Shown in pieces: positions 25,290-34,109 of a stretch of 64,000 nucleotides of DNA; position 1 is the stretch's first letter, and each line of letters opens with the position of its first letter. The notes below the pieces were generated by a model that was not told where the DNA came from, did not search any database, and saw nothing but the letters and a program-made list of their open reading frames with translations. Source of the stretch: Bacteroidota bacterium (GTDB lineage Bacteria; Bacteroidota; Bacteroidia; M30B66); NCBI GenBank assembly GCA_027483445.1, contig JAIXUS010000005.1:62001-126000 (forward strand). Reading direction: 5' to 3'. A program made the translations under genes and the position numbers.

Positions 25290-26450
25290 ATGAATACACG
25301 GTTTTTATTTGCATTCGGACTGTCTTTTCTGTTCCTTGCAAGCTCCACCCTCCGCGGGCAAGTGCTCAGCACGCTTAACTATGGCCCATGTACTTTTGCC
25401 ATTTCAAACCAACAGTTTCAACAGTTGCGCAATCCTATCAGCGCACAGCCTAATCCGCAACAGCGATTGAGCGTTTGTTTACAAAGCTTGCAGAATGTTT
25501 GTTTAAACGCTCAACAATTGATGGATTTGATGCGAATTTTCAACTCCGACGAGGAGCGTCTTCAGGTTGCTTATGCCGGTGTTCCTCGCTTGGTGCCAAA
25601 CAGTGATGTTTATCCAATTCTCGACATGTTCAGCCGTTTTTCCACGGCCATTCATTTTTATGAGTTTATGTTGCCCCGTTTGGGTGGACAGACGCTTCTT
25701 CCTCCGGGAATTTTGCAGCCCGTGCCTGTTCCCGTTCAACCGGTGCAGCCGATTCCAGCCGTTCCGGTGTTCCCGATGTTAAATTATCCGGGGCTGCAAG
25801 GGTATGCCGGTCCCCGAAATTGTGGATTTTTCCTCTCTGATGCCGATTTCGATACCTATGCTCAACAGATTTTCAACCAGCAAGGAGAGGTAACCCGGAG
25901 TCGTTCGTTGAACGATTTGGCCGGCACCACATGCTTAAGCACGGCGCAAGCGATGAAGTTTAGTACCTTGCTTGAGGTGGAAAATAACCGGCTCGAGTTT
26001 CTGCGTAGAGCGTATGCACGGATCTTCGACGAGGCCAACTTCGACCAGGCACAGCAGGTGTTTTCGCATCCACCCAATAAACTGGCTTTAGCCGATTTTA
26101 TTCGTCAGGCGCGGCAAGCGCAGATGCCAGTAACGCCACAACCTCCACCTTGCGTTGTTGCACCTGAACAATTCAGGATGCTTCGCGAAGCTTTGGCCCG
26201 CGAGGGTTCTTCTAACTCCCGCTTAAAAATCGCCCGTGATCAGATTCCGCCTATGCGCTGCTTTACTTCTCAGCAGATGAAGGAAGTTTTGGGATTGTTC
26301 TCAAGCTCGGTTGATCGACTCGATCTTGCCAAGTTCGCCTACGCCTATGTGAGCGATCAGGAGAATTACTACCTCACGGTAAACAGCCTGTTTAATTCTA
26401 GCCTTGACCGGGAGGAATTAAGCAAGTTTATTGCCTCACGTCCCCGTTGA
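25290..26450 (+). CDS. Secreted protein with three DUF4476 repeats
   Basis: A 386-residue exported protein. The signal peptide is [24 protein letters not shown]. Three helical repeats follow, each of about 90 residues and starting with a Cys-containing strand: about 35-130, 180-275 and 285-386. The last ([33 protein letters not shown]) is a clear DUF4476; the first two are divergent. A Pro/Val/Gln-rich linker ([19 protein letters not shown]) separates repeats 1 and 2. Function is unknown. Its stop overlaps the facing DUF4199 gene by 15 bp. Confidence 0.8.
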   Translation: MNTRFLFAFGLSFLFLASSTLRGQVLSTLNYGPCTFAISNQQFQQLRNPISAQPNPQQRLSVCLQSLQNVCLNAQQLMDLMRIFNSDEERLQVAYAGVPRLVPNSDVYPILDMFSRFSTAIHFYEFMLPRLGGQTLLPPGILQPVPVPVQPVQPIPAVPVFPMLNYPGLQGYAGPRNCGFFLSDADFDTYAQQIFNQQGEVTRSRSLNDLAGTTCLSTAQAMKFSTLLEVENNRLEFLRRAYARIFDEANFDQAQQVFSHPPNKLALADFIRQARQAQMPVTPQPPPCVVAPEQFRMLREALAREGSSNSRLKIARDQIPPMRCFTSQQMKEVLGLFSSSVDRLDLAKFAYAYVSDQENYYLTVNSLFNSSLDREELSKFIASRPR

Positions 26451-26951
26451 AGCCGACCTACTTCTCATCAGCAAAGCGGATGTGATGGCAAAGGCAATGC
26501 TGAGCCCGGCCACCAGCTGGCTTAGAAAGTACATACACAAATAAATTTCTGTATTGGACAGAACCAGTGCGTTTTCGTTGGGGTTGTAGTTATACACCGA
26601 CGAGAATCCTGTGTTTACTGCTTGCCATTTTACAAAGGCCTCCACCCATAGCGGATTGATAAAATAGCTGTAAATAAAAAGAAATCCGGAGCTGAATACC
26701 GAGGAAATCAATAATAATATAAGTGCCGACCGCATGGCTTTTCGCAAGGTGAATTCTTTGCCAAGGTCTGAACGTTTTTCTCTTAGGCTGAAATTCAAGC
26801 TCGCAAACAAAAAGAGATACAACAAGTAGCTGCTGTAATGGCCCAGGTTAAATTGTTCAGAATGCCATCCTAAACCATACTGAAGTAGTGTGAGCGAAAT
26901 GGCCGCAATTGCAGCCAGTAGGCCAAACTTTATTTCGGGTTTGATATCCAC
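26436..26951 (-). CDS. DUF4199 membrane protein (second paralogue)
   Basis: A 171-residue protein with four membrane segments: about 9-27, 38-53, 73-96 and 137-160. It shares the layout of the protein at 14890-15447, including FTLRKAMRSALILLLISSVFS after the second segment and an amphipathic region before the last. The start codon is GTG. No function is known. It could be an accessory membrane protein tied to stress, but nothing here shows that. Confidence 0.75.
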   Translation of the reverse strand: MDIKPEIKFGLLAAIAAISLTLLQYGLGWHSEQFNLGHYSSYLLYLFLFASLNFSLREKRSDLGKEFTLRKAMRSALILLLISSVFSSGFLFIYSYFINPLWVEAFVKWQAVNTGFSSVYNYNPNENALVLSNTEIYLCMYFLSQLVAGLSIAFAITSALLMRSRSASTGT

Positions 26952-27038
26952 AGGTTGAGCAAGTTAATAAATTTATACACGCTTTCGTCGCGTTTAGACA
27001 TTCGAACACCCTCATTTGGTTTTTCAGCTCTGGTCTGC

Positions 27039-27068
27039 TTTGATGAACTTGGATTTTTGGTACTTTTG
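27039..27068 (+). promoter_or_regulatory. Promoter of the 27086 secreted protein gene
   Basis: TTTG (27039-27042), an 18-bp spacer and TACTTTTG (27061-27068). The predicted start lies about 11 nt before the ATG. Confidence 0.65.
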
Positions 27069-27085
27069 AAATCCTAACCTAAGTT

Positions 27086-27535
27086 ATGAAACAACTTTTT
27101 ACGATTCTTCTTCTGATAGGCCTTTGTTTAAGCGGAATTGCTCAAAACCGCAAGGGCACCGAGTTTAGCGGAACCAAAGCCCGATACTCTATGTTGGGCA
27201 AAAGCCGAATGTTTTCTGAAGGCATAAAGCCATTAACCTATAGCATTTACTGGAACAAAAAGAAAAACATTCTGACAGTGAACGCAGGGCCCAAAGAGAA
27301 GTGGTATACAATTGAGTTAACGGGCGTCGACACGATTCAAGGCAATGTAACTCACTTAGGTGTATTGGAAGAATTGAGCAAAGAAACAGACGCAGAAAAG
27401 CGGGCCAAAGGAAAGTGCGAGGTTCGCTTTTTAATGGATAAAGTGAGCATCAAAATTGGCGAAGCCCGATTGGAAGAATATCTTCTCGATGGAGCAACCG
27501 TGTGGGAAGATAAGCCTGTGACGGTTAGTCAGTAG
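27086..27535 (+). CDS. Secreted protein of unknown function
   Basis: A 149-residue protein with a clean signal peptide (MKQLFTILLLIGLCLSGIAQ). The mature part is basic and rich in short beta-like stretches (YSIYWNKKKNILTVNAG, KWYTIELTGVDTI, CEVRFLMDKVSIKIG). I recognise no family. It has its own promoter and no operon partner. Confidence 0.75.
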   Translation: MKQLFTILLLIGLCLSGIAQNRKGTEFSGTKARYSMLGKSRMFSEGIKPLTYSIYWNKKKNILTVNAGPKEKWYTIELTGVDTIQGNVTHLGVLEELSKETDAEKRAKGKCEVRFLMDKVSIKIGEARLEEYLLDGATVWEDKPVTVSQ

Positions 27536-27594
27536 TTATTTAGGCCTTAGTTTTCTTACCAGCCTTTGGGTTAAATTCTTGAGGCTAGAGTGGT

Positions 27595-28950
27595 TTAGTT
27601 CATCAATCTAGGCCAGGTAAATTTGAAGGTGCAACCTTCTCCTGGAGCTGATACCACTTCGATGCGACCTCCTTTTTCCTCCACAATTTTTTTTACGATC
27701 GATAAACCAATACCGGTGCTTTCGTAATGATCTTTGGCCTGCAAGGTTTGAAACATTTGAAAGATTTTCTCATGACTGTCGAGCGGAATTCCCTGTCCAT
27801 TGTCTTTTACTGAGAATTCGTAAAATGGACCAGCCTCACGAGAGGCAATTTCAATAAACGGTTGAGGGTTATTGTTGTATTTGCAGGCGTTACTGATTAA
27901 ATTGGCCATAACTTGCTCGAGGAGTACTTTTTGAGTTAGAATTTTGGGCATTCCTTCGTCAATCCACACATTAGCATTGTGGCGGGCTCCAAGTGAGTCG
28001 ACAATCTCCTCAAGCATTTGTTTTACGTCGGTCATTTCTGGATTGACCTTTATCTTTCCACTCCGAGCATAGGACAGGATACCATTTACAAGTCCTTCCA
28101 TACGTTGTATTCGCCCTTTGAGCATGTAAATGTTTTTCTGAACACTTTCAGGTACTTCTTGCAGGTCCTCTTCGATGAAGGTGGCCAAATTGGAGATTGC
28201 GCGGAGTGGGGCTTTGAGGTCGTGTGCAGCCACATAAGAGAACTGTTCCAGTTCCTTATTGCTTCGTTCAATTTGGGTGAGGTATGATTTTAACTTTCGC
28301 TCCTGCTCTTTGATCTCTCGAATATCTTGTGCTACAATCAAAAGAAAGGTCTTTTCGTTTAGACTGAACTGACTCACACTCACCTGCACTGGTAATTCTC
28401 TCATGCCAGGAAGAATGATACCCATTTCGACCAGACCAGTATTTGGATCAGGCAATTCGCTCAGAAAGAACTCATCAACCGGTTGACCGATAAGGCTTTG
28501 TTCGCGGCGTCCTAGTTGCTCTTCCACTTGCCTGTTTACCATAGATATTCTGCCCTGTTCATCTACAATAAACATAAGTATACCGAGCTCTTGAAGTATT
28601 CCCGAAAGAAACAACCGTGTTTCATCCGCGTCGTTAGCTTTGCGCAAACTATTAATTCCAATTTGAACACTGTGCATGGCGAAGATGCAGCCGGCAATCA
28701 TAATTATTGCGACATAAACTGAGATGTAATCGAGCCCTTGACCGCTTAACAAGCTTGTTATCCAAAAAAGCAGAGTAACGCCAACTGAGCCTAAGCAAAA
28801 GGTCATGATTATCCATTGTCTCCTCGTTTTTCCTTGAATTTGTCGACGAATGCTGGCAAGCAATTGTTGAAGAGTTCCCACAATAAAAAGGAAACCAACT
28901 AACAATGAAAGGCTCAGCAGAAATGCTGTGTTCGGCTGATTGAATTGCAT
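27595..28950 (-). CDS. PAS-domain sensor histidine kinase
   Basis: A 451-residue membrane kinase. Three or four N-terminal membrane segments (about 8-28, 46-69, 75-97) precede a PAS domain (about 110-215). DIREIKEQERKLKSYLTQIERSNKELEQFSY links this to the DHp helix, with His243 in AAHDLKAPLRA. The catalytic domain has the N box (NLISNACKYNNN), G1 (VKDNGQGIPL), F box (IFQMFQTLQAKDHY) and G2 (GTGIGLSIVKKIVEEKGG, written STGIG here). No receiver gene adjoins, so it is an orphan kinase. An in-frame TTG at 29016 is possible but less likely than ATG at 28950. Confidence 0.9.
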   Translation of the reverse strand: MQFNQPNTAFLLSLSLLVGFLFIVGTLQQLLASIRRQIQGKTRRQWIIMTFCLGSVGVTLLFWITSLLSGQGLDYISVYVAIIMIAGCIFAMHSVQIGINSLRKANDADETRLFLSGILQELGILMFIVDEQGRISMVNRQVEEQLGRREQSLIGQPVDEFFLSELPDPNTGLVEMGIILPGMRELPVQVSVSQFSLNEKTFLLIVAQDIREIKEQERKLKSYLTQIERSNKELEQFSYVAAHDLKAPLRAISNLATFIEEDLQEVPESVQKNIYMLKGRIQRMEGLVNGILSYARSGKIKVNPEMTDVKQMLEEIVDSLGARHNANVWIDEGMPKILTQKVLLEQVMANLISNACKYNNNPQPFIEIASREAGPFYEFSVKDNGQGIPLDSHEKIFQMFQTLQAKDHYESTGIGLSIVKKIVEEKGGRIEVVSAPGEGCTFKFTWPRLMN

Positions 28951-29233
28951 TCGGTATGAACTAGGTAGATTTATTGGTGGTTTACGATGAAGTAATCCAA
29001 ACTGTTCGAGCTGCAACAGCTGAAGTTTAGGTTGAAACTTACATCTTCTTAATGGCTCTAATGCCTAAGCTGGGCAAATAGCAAAGTGTGAGAACGCGGA
29101 GTGTTCTGTGAATGAGTTATTTGCAGAATGAAAATCTAGGCATTACAGTCTAAATCCGTTCGGGTGTTCGCATGGCCTTCCTCATTTCGAAAAGAAATCA
29201 AGGAAAAACCATATAAACCCCCAAGAGGTAAAC

Positions 29234-29260
29234 CGGCAAGCATTCAGAAAATGCTTGCCG
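29234..29260 (-). terminator. Hairpin after ssb, possible terminator
   Basis: An 11-bp perfect stem CGGCAAGCATT / AATGCTTGCCG with a 5-nt loop, 8 bp past the ssb stop. The T-tract is weak on the reverse strand (GTTTACC), so termination is only probable. Confidence 0.5.
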
Positions 29261-29267
29261 TCTTGTT

Positions 29268-29609
29268 TTACCTTTCCTTCCCACTCACATTGAGTATTTC
29301 ATTGATCACGATCTCCGTTACGTAGCGTTTGTTACCATCTTTATCGTTGTAATTTCTGTTGATTAACTTGCCTTCTATGGCAATCTTGCTTCCTTTTGTC
29401 AGGTACTTTTCGGCATACTCAGCGGTTTTACCCCAAGCCACTAAATTGTGCCATTGCGTTTCTGTAACCTTGTTTCCCTCCGCATCCTTGTATGATTCGC
29501 TGGTTGCGAGGTTAAGCCTTGCCAATTTTCGACCTTGACTTGTTTCTTTCAATTCGGGATTTGCCCCCAAGTTCCCCAGTAATCGAACTGAGTTTTTTAG
29601 TTGATTCAT
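29268..29609 (-). CDS. ssb: Short single-stranded DNA-binding protein without acidic tail
   Basis: A 113-residue single OB-fold SSB. NSVRLLGNLGANPELKETSQGRKLARLNLATSE and ETQWHNLVAWGKTAEYAEKYLTKGSKIAIEGKL are typical. The protein ends right after the OB fold (INEILNVSGKER). It lacks the Gly/Pro-rich linker and the acidic DDDIPF-like tip that recruits repair proteins, so it is probably an accessory SSB, with the main one elsewhere. I chose ATG at 29609, where the family begins. A 12-bp palindrome lies 30 bp upstream (29640-29651). Confidence 0.88.
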   Translation of the reverse strand: MNQLKNSVRLLGNLGANPELKETSQGRKLARLNLATSESYKDAEGNKVTETQWHNLVAWGKTAEYAEKYLTKGSKIAIEGKLINRNYNDKDGNKRYVTEIVINEILNVSGKER

Positions 29610-29639
29610 GTTCTGAAAAAGATTAATGTGTGAAAAAAT

Positions 29640-29651
29640 AGGGTGCACCCT
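29640..29651. repeat. 12-bp perfect palindrome upstream of ssb
   Basis: AGGGTGCACCCT is a perfect palindrome 30 bp before the ssb ATG, a plausible operator position. No known regulator site matches it. Confidence 0.4.
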
Positions 29652-30013
29652 GTGTTGTTCCGATTATCAATTGACATGGCAAGATTAGTGATAAAGTATC
29701 CAATTAGTCGTTTCTTAAGTGCTTATAAACGTTTATAAGTGTTTAGGCTTGATTTGTTTCATAAGCATCACAAATACAGGATTATAGTAATTTAGAACAA
29801 TTAAAAATAGTGAACTTCGTTAGATAAAGTATGCTTTTTTGTTAAACACCACTTTGATTGTCATGGATTTTGTCCTTTATCTGCGAGAAATACTTTTCGA
29901 TTTGGAATAAATATTCACGTCAGGGTTAATGGTGTTGATTTATATTGCAACAATGTATAACAGTATATATATACTTTTAATCCCTCAATGTTTTTACAAA
30001 GCTGCCAATTAAT
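29652..30013. other. AT-rich gap between divergent ssb and zinc-ribbon genes
   Basis: About 360 bp of AT-rich sequence. It holds an 18-bp perfect palindrome (29722-29739) and runs such as TATATATA near 29965. No gene or structured RNA could be identified. It would contain the promoters of both divergent genes. Confidence 0.5.
29722..29739. repeat. 18-bp perfect palindrome in the ssb/zinc-ribbon gap
   Basis: CTTATAAACGTTTATAAG is its own reverse complement. AAGTG and AAGTGT flank it. This fits a dimeric regulator site or a cruciform, and it lies about 115 bp from ssb and 275 bp from the zinc-ribbon gene. Confidence 0.5.
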
Positions 30014-30385
30014 ATGATTTCTTCTACCATTGTTTGTATTGAATGCAACACACGTGTTCAAGGAAGGGCCGATAAGAAGTTTTGTTCTGACGCTTGTCGA
30101 AATGCCTACCACAATAAAAACAGAACCGAAATAATGATGGGCGATACCCAAATTAAACTTGTAAACCAAATCCTTCGCCGGAATCGAAGCATTTTACTGG
30201 AGATTTTACAATGCAAGAATCCAAATCGCCCGGTATCGATTTTTGTTCTCAAGGTCAAAGGCTTTGAGTTTAGTTTTTGCACACACCTGGTTAACGACAA
30301 TAAAGGCAATGCTATACACTGCTGCTATGATATCGGATATCAGTATCTTGATAATGGACGAGTTCGAATTATTCGTGATTTTTAA
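30014..30385 (+). CDS. Zinc-ribbon protein conserved in Bacteroidota, function unknown
   Basis: A 123-residue cytoplasmic protein. Residues 8-28 (CIECNTRVQGRADKKFCSD plus ACRN) have the Cys pattern of a small zinc ribbon, with CxxC and FCSDAC. A helical middle (QIKLVNQILRRNRSILLEIL) and a beta C-terminal part (HCCYDIGYQYLDNGRVRII) follow. I recall similar short proteins in other Bacteroidota but no function. It is divergent from ssb. Confidence 0.75.
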   Translation: MISSTIVCIECNTRVQGRADKKFCSDACRNAYHNKNRTEIMMGDTQIKLVNQILRRNRSILLEILQCKNPNRPVSIFVLKVKGFEFSFCTHLVNDNKGNAIHCCYDIGYQYLDNGRVRIIRDF

Positions 30386-30620
30386 CGTGTAGCTCTTTTA
30401 CCCATAACTTAGTTCTCTTTAACGCGTTCAAACCTAAGCTAATGCTTGCGAAAGTTGTAACATAAAGTCATAGTATACATTAATCGCAATCTTGGGCGTA
30501 CTGGAAACATCTGGTGTGTTTATTCATAGAAACTTAATGAACGTATACACCGAGTACAGCGCTGGCTTTCTAACCAACTTAACGATTCAAATGCCGCTGA
30601 ACTTTCTTAATCTAAATAAT

Positions 30621-30732
30621 CTCATTAGTCAAACTACAGTAAGTGCTTCGTTTTTCGTGGCTCGTAGTTTTAAATACAGCTTCGCTTCGACGCCTCGCTT
30701 TTGCTGTATTGCTGATTTTTCAGTAAGCACTA
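30621..30732 (-). repeat. Structured repeat R1, copy c (two-hairpin form)
   Basis: Read on the reverse strand it aligns along its length to 11281-11400. The stems persist with changed bases: hairpin 1 is ATACAGC with GCTGTAT (30674-30680 and 30703-30709, 22-nt loop as in copy b), and hairpin 2 is AAACTAC with GTAGTTT (30631-30637 and 30664-30670). Loops keep GCGAGGCG with GCGAAGC, and CGAGCCACG with ACGAAGC. Confidence 0.8.
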
Positions 30733-30798
30733 CCAATGCTCAGGAGATGCACTTTCGGTGAACTGCCGGGCTTAACTAAGTTCAATCTTTGGCGTCTC

Positions 30799-30849
30799 CA
30801 TCAATTAGACGTTAGTTTTCCAAAATACCTGTCTAATTGGTGCTTTTTT
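30799..30849 (+). terminator. Hairpin with T-tract
   Basis: CATCAATTAGAC (30799-30810) pairs with GTCTAATTGGTG (30831-30842) with one mismatch, followed by CTTTTTTG. It could end a transcript coming from the zinc-ribbon gene. Confidence 0.5.
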
Positions 30850-30948
30850 GACAACAACTGTTCTTTTTCCAAGTCGAGTGCAAGTTCACTACGCCTTTAA
30901 TTGGCATATTTCAGCAATCAGGTTAAACGTACAATTTATAAATCCGAC

Positions 30949-32337
30949 TCACCATCCAAACCGAATTCCAGCTACCAAACCATACGGGTTTTCATAAAGT
31001 CTCCAGCCCGGTTGACTCAATAAATGTCCGCTGCGAATCACAGTAGCGGCTTCAGTAAACAACTGTAAGCCTGGAATTAAGCGATAACTCAAACCAATAC
31101 CCGGACGAATACCTAAAATGTTAGATCTGAAGCCGTTTACCGGATATTCCATGCTGTAGCTTGCTGTTTCGAAACGACCGGAATAACTGAGAATACGTAG
31201 GTAATCAGCTTGTAACAACATGTGGAAACTCAGCTTCCGGTAATCCACCAGTTTGTAAGCTATACCCACACGGTAGTTCAGGTAACGCATAGCATGCTCG
31301 AGCCGCACTTCTTGGTCAGGATTGTAATTTTGGAGGAGGCCCTGCATCTGAGCGGCATCCGTAACTTCGTTAAATACGTAGGGTGTACTAATAAAAACCA
31401 CAGTGTCGGAGCTCGCCGGTAGAATGTCGGTTGTTGGTGTTACCACCAAACGGGCCGGTGAAACCCATGTGTTGTAGGAGTACCCAATACCCGCCTCAAT
31501 GCTTAGGTTTGCATTCACAGCATAGGCCAGCGAGGCCTGAAACTGCGCACCAGGTCTAGCATAAAACGCAATACTATCTGCCTGCACATTGGCCACTTTT
31601 AAGTTTTGGTTGAAGGTTCCCGCACCAATGCTCAATGCAAGGCGATTTTCTCCCTTACGCTTTACCGGTTTAATGGGTAAACGCAGTTGATCCAGCGTTG
31701 GAGTTTCCCATTCAACATTGCCTACCGACATAGTTGGAATGCTTGATAACGAAGCAGTCTCAGTTCGATTTCGATTTATGAAATCGGTATTTTCCTGAGC
31801 AATCCGTTCGTATTGAACAGCTGAATATCCTGAATTCTGACGAACATTTTCGGAGCCCATAGATTTTCCGGCCCGGTTGCCTTGGCTCTTTGATTGAATT
31901 CCCTTAGGGGTTCCTACTTCGTCATTGCCCCGAACTAAACCTTCATCGGCTGCTGTTTCGTGCGGTATTGAAATGGTTTTTTCCGAAGACGCCACGGCCT
32001 CTTGAACTTCTTTTTCTAAGCTTTTCTGGAACTCACCGGACACAGACTTTTTCTCTCCAACGCCCATTAATGCAGCTGATTCAGCCGTCTGTGATAATTC
32101 CAATTCTTTACCAACCTTCGACATTTTTCCAACACTGCTTTCGGGCCAAAGAAGATACGCTCCAAATGAAACGATGAAGAGTAGAATGGCTGAAATCCAA
32201 GCAAACCGAACCCTCTTTCGGGCATCTAAACTGGCCTCCACTTCAGCCCAAACCGATTGAGGAGGGGAAAATTCCAATCCCTTCAAGCCCTCAAGCGAAG
32301 CGTCCCACTGTGCGTTATTATCCTGATATTTTTTCAT
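30949..32337 (-). CDS. Anti-sigma-like membrane anchor fused through a long linker to an outer-membrane-type beta-barrel
   Basis: A 462-residue protein. Residues 1-44 are cytoplasmic and include FSPPQSVWAEVEASLDARKR, a pattern seen in Bacteroidota regulators encoded after ECF sigma genes. Residues 45-64 form one membrane segment. Residues 65-228 are a polar, Ser/Glu/Lys-rich, disorder-like linker. Residues 230-462 alternate as beta strands (RLALSIGAGTF, QFQASLAYAV, SIEAGIGYSY), and the chain ends GIRFGW with a C-terminal aromatic, as in outer-membrane barrels. The start overlaps the sigma gene by 20 bp. Regulation of that sigma factor is inferred from position. Confidence 0.75.
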   Translation of the reverse strand: MKKYQDNNAQWDASLEGLKGLEFSPPQSVWAEVEASLDARKRVRFAWISAILLFIVSFGAYLLWPESSVGKMSKVGKELELSQTAESAALMGVGEKKSVSGEFQKSLEKEVQEAVASSEKTISIPHETAADEGLVRGNDEVGTPKGIQSKSQGNRAGKSMGSENVRQNSGYSAVQYERIAQENTDFINRNRTETASLSSIPTMSVGNVEWETPTLDQLRLPIKPVKRKGENRLALSIGAGTFNQNLKVANVQADSIAFYARPGAQFQASLAYAVNANLSIEAGIGYSYNTWVSPARLVVTPTTDILPASSDTVVFISTPYVFNEVTDAAQMQGLLQNYNPDQEVRLEHAMRYLNYRVGIAYKLVDYRKLSFHMLLQADYLRILSYSGRFETASYSMEYPVNGFRSNILGIRPGIGLSYRLIPGLQLFTEAATVIRSGHLLSQPGWRLYENPYGLVAGIRFGW

Positions 32338-32887
32338 GCAATTTTATTTCTTCGGGAATCGCGTTTTCCCTTTTGATTTGTTTTTGTAAAAGCGCCCTAG
32401 CGCGGGCAAATTGACTTCTGGAAGTGCTCTCAGAAATTCCCAGTATTTCGCCAATCTCAGCATGCGAATACCCCTCCACCGCAAATAGGTTAAACACCGT
32501 TCTGTAACCGGAGGGCAATCGGGCGATCATTTGCAGTAAGGCCTTTTCATTCAGCGTCTCCGAGGCATCAGTTACAACCCTCAATTTACGCTCATCCACT
32601 TCATCGGTAAACACGATTTTTTTATTCCTCCGCAGCCACTGCAGAGCCGTATTTACGGTTATTCGTATGGCCCAACCGGTAAAATCGCCCCTTTCATCGT
32701 ACTGATTAATCTTTGTATAAATCACAATCATCGAGTCGTGCAGCAAATCATTGGCATCGTCAGGTTGTCCGGCATACCGCATACAGATTGCATACAAACG
32801 GCCGGAAATTGCCTCGTAGAGCGCCTTTTGAGCATCTCTTTTCCCGTTTTTACAGGCATCAATGATGGATTTGCTGACGAGCGACAA
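32318..32887 (-). CDS. ECF-type RNA polymerase sigma factor
   Basis: A 189-residue sigma-70-family protein. Region 2 covers about 15-85 (ALYEAISGRLYAICMRYAGQPDDANDLLHDSMIVIYTKI, GWAIRITVNTALQWLRRNKK) and region 4 about 112-165 (LLQMIARLPSGYRTVFNLFAVEGYSHAEIGEILGISESTSRSQFARARALLQ). The reading frame has no ATG near its start; TTG at 32887 is the best start, 12 bp past the preceding gene. Middle gene of a three-gene operon with a T9SS cargo protein before it and the membrane-anchored barrel protein after it. Confidence 0.92.
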   Translation of the reverse strand: MSLVSKSIIDACKNGKRDAQKALYEAISGRLYAICMRYAGQPDDANDLLHDSMIVIYTKINQYDERGDFTGWAIRITVNTALQWLRRNKKIVFTDEVDERKLRVVTDASETLNEKALLQMIARLPSGYRTVFNLFAVEGYSHAEIGEILGISESTSRSQFARARALLQKQIKRENAIPEEIKLHEKISG

Positions 32888-32899
32888 TCCGAGAAAGGC

Positions 32900-33973
32900 T
32901 TAGATTTTTACCATTTTATAAAGGTAAGTATTTTGATTTGAATCGTGGAGACGAATAAAATACAGCCCTTCGGGCAGATGACTCACCGAAACCCCGTTAA
33001 CCGGCGATTCTAACGCTTCAATTCTGCGCCCTGAGAAATCGAGAATTTCTAGGTGCATCCATATTTTATTGGTTGATGGCAGCTGCACAAAATCCAGAAC
33101 TGGGTTTGGATAAAGCAAGCCTGCAACGTTCGATTGCTGTTGTATTCCGGTAAAATCAATGGTAATCGGATCCGACATCAAAACGCAGCCGTTTCCAAAG
33201 TTTACCTCTACGCTGTAAGTGCCGCTTAAAGCAGTATTCAGAATGCTGTCGGTCGCACCCAACGACAAATTCCCGTTGTAAAACCATTGCCACGAAAGGC
33301 CTTCACTCACACTAAGCTGATTGTCATTCTGAACAATTTCAAAAGAAGGGATTTCCAAAACCTCAAATGAAACCTCTACGCCCAGTTGATTAACAAAATC
33401 AGGACAAATATCTGGTGCACCGCTCACTGTATAGGCACCACTTTCTTCAATGCGTATGGTATTTCCGGTTTCACCGGGGATGACATTTCCGTTTCTGTAC
33501 CAAACAATATTGATATTGTAAGGCGATAACAATGTAAGTGTAGCCGTATCGCCGCAGCCCAAAAGGTAATTCCCTTGATCATCAGGCTCGCCAATGTACT
33601 CCGTCATCACCACCGGAGGCAAGAAAGCCCAGCCATCTACCAGTTGAGTGTCGGAACGCTCCATGCAGCCATCTTTCCAAGCCTCTACCCAGAAATTGTA
33701 AGCTGCATCATTAAAGGAATTAACCATGTGTGTTGTTTGGTTAGCCGCAGAAGAAATTTCCTGCACCGGATCCCAGTTGTACCCCAGCCACTTAAACCAT
33801 CGAAGGCTGTCGAAACTGTCGCCACTCACTTCAAGTTGGATGCTCGAATTGGGACAAAGTATTGGGTTTTCGGGACTCAGTGATACGTCGAAACTACACT
33901 GTGCCTGAAGATTAACGCCCAGGCTCAAACTCAGGCTGAGCGATAAGAAAGAAGCGAAAATTAATCTGTGCAT
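32900..33973 (-). CDS. Secreted Ig-like protein with T9SS type A sorting domain
   Basis: A 357-residue exported protein. Signal peptide MHRLIFASFLSLSLSLSLGVNLQAQ; the frame is open upstream to 34042 but this ATG gives a proper signal. The mature part is beta-rich and Cys-containing, with Ig-like segments (CPNSSIQLEVSG, GDTATLTLLSPYNINIVWYRNGNVI). The C-terminal 75 residues (GLLYPNPVLDFVQL to LYKMVKI) are a T9SS sorting domain for surface attachment or release. It is the first gene of the operon with the ECF sigma factor. Confidence 0.85.
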   Translation of the reverse strand: MHRLIFASFLSLSLSLSLGVNLQAQCSFDVSLSPENPILCPNSSIQLEVSGDSFDSLRWFKWLGYNWDPVQEISSAANQTTHMVNSFNDAAYNFWVEAWKDGCMERSDTQLVDGWAFLPPVVMTEYIGEPDDQGNYLLGCGDTATLTLLSPYNINIVWYRNGNVIPGETGNTIRIEESGAYTVSGAPDICPDFVNQLGVEVSFEVLEIPSFEIVQNDNQLSVSEGLSWQWFYNGNLSLGATDSILNTALSGTYSVEVNFGNGCVLMSDPITIDFTGIQQQSNVAGLLYPNPVLDFVQLPSTNKIWMHLEILDFSGRRIEALESPVNGVSVSHLPEGLYFIRLHDSNQNTYLYKMVKI

Positions 33974-34109
33974 ATAGGTTGAAATTCGCCGGTATAGATG
34001 ATTGTACCGGTAATGTGCTGCACAGACCCCAAAAAAAATCATCCTTGCAAAAGGCCAACGTTGTTACGCGAAAATGCCACGACTCCAACTAATTGGTTAT
34101 TTTCGCCCG

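Larger units (their letters stand above)
30386..30948. other. Non-coding gap with structured repeat and a terminator
   Basis: About 560 bp with no supported gene. It contains repeat copy R1c (30621-30732) and a hairpin with T-tract (30799-30849). A reading frame at 30492-30761 runs through the repeat and is most likely not expressed. Confidence 0.6.

Noticed and set aside
27595-29016. Two-component pair with a response regulator
   Set aside because: No receiver-domain gene is adjacent to the kinase on either side.
30492-30761. Forward 89-codon frame
   Set aside because: It runs through repeat copy c, whose pattern of change follows RNA pairing and not codons.
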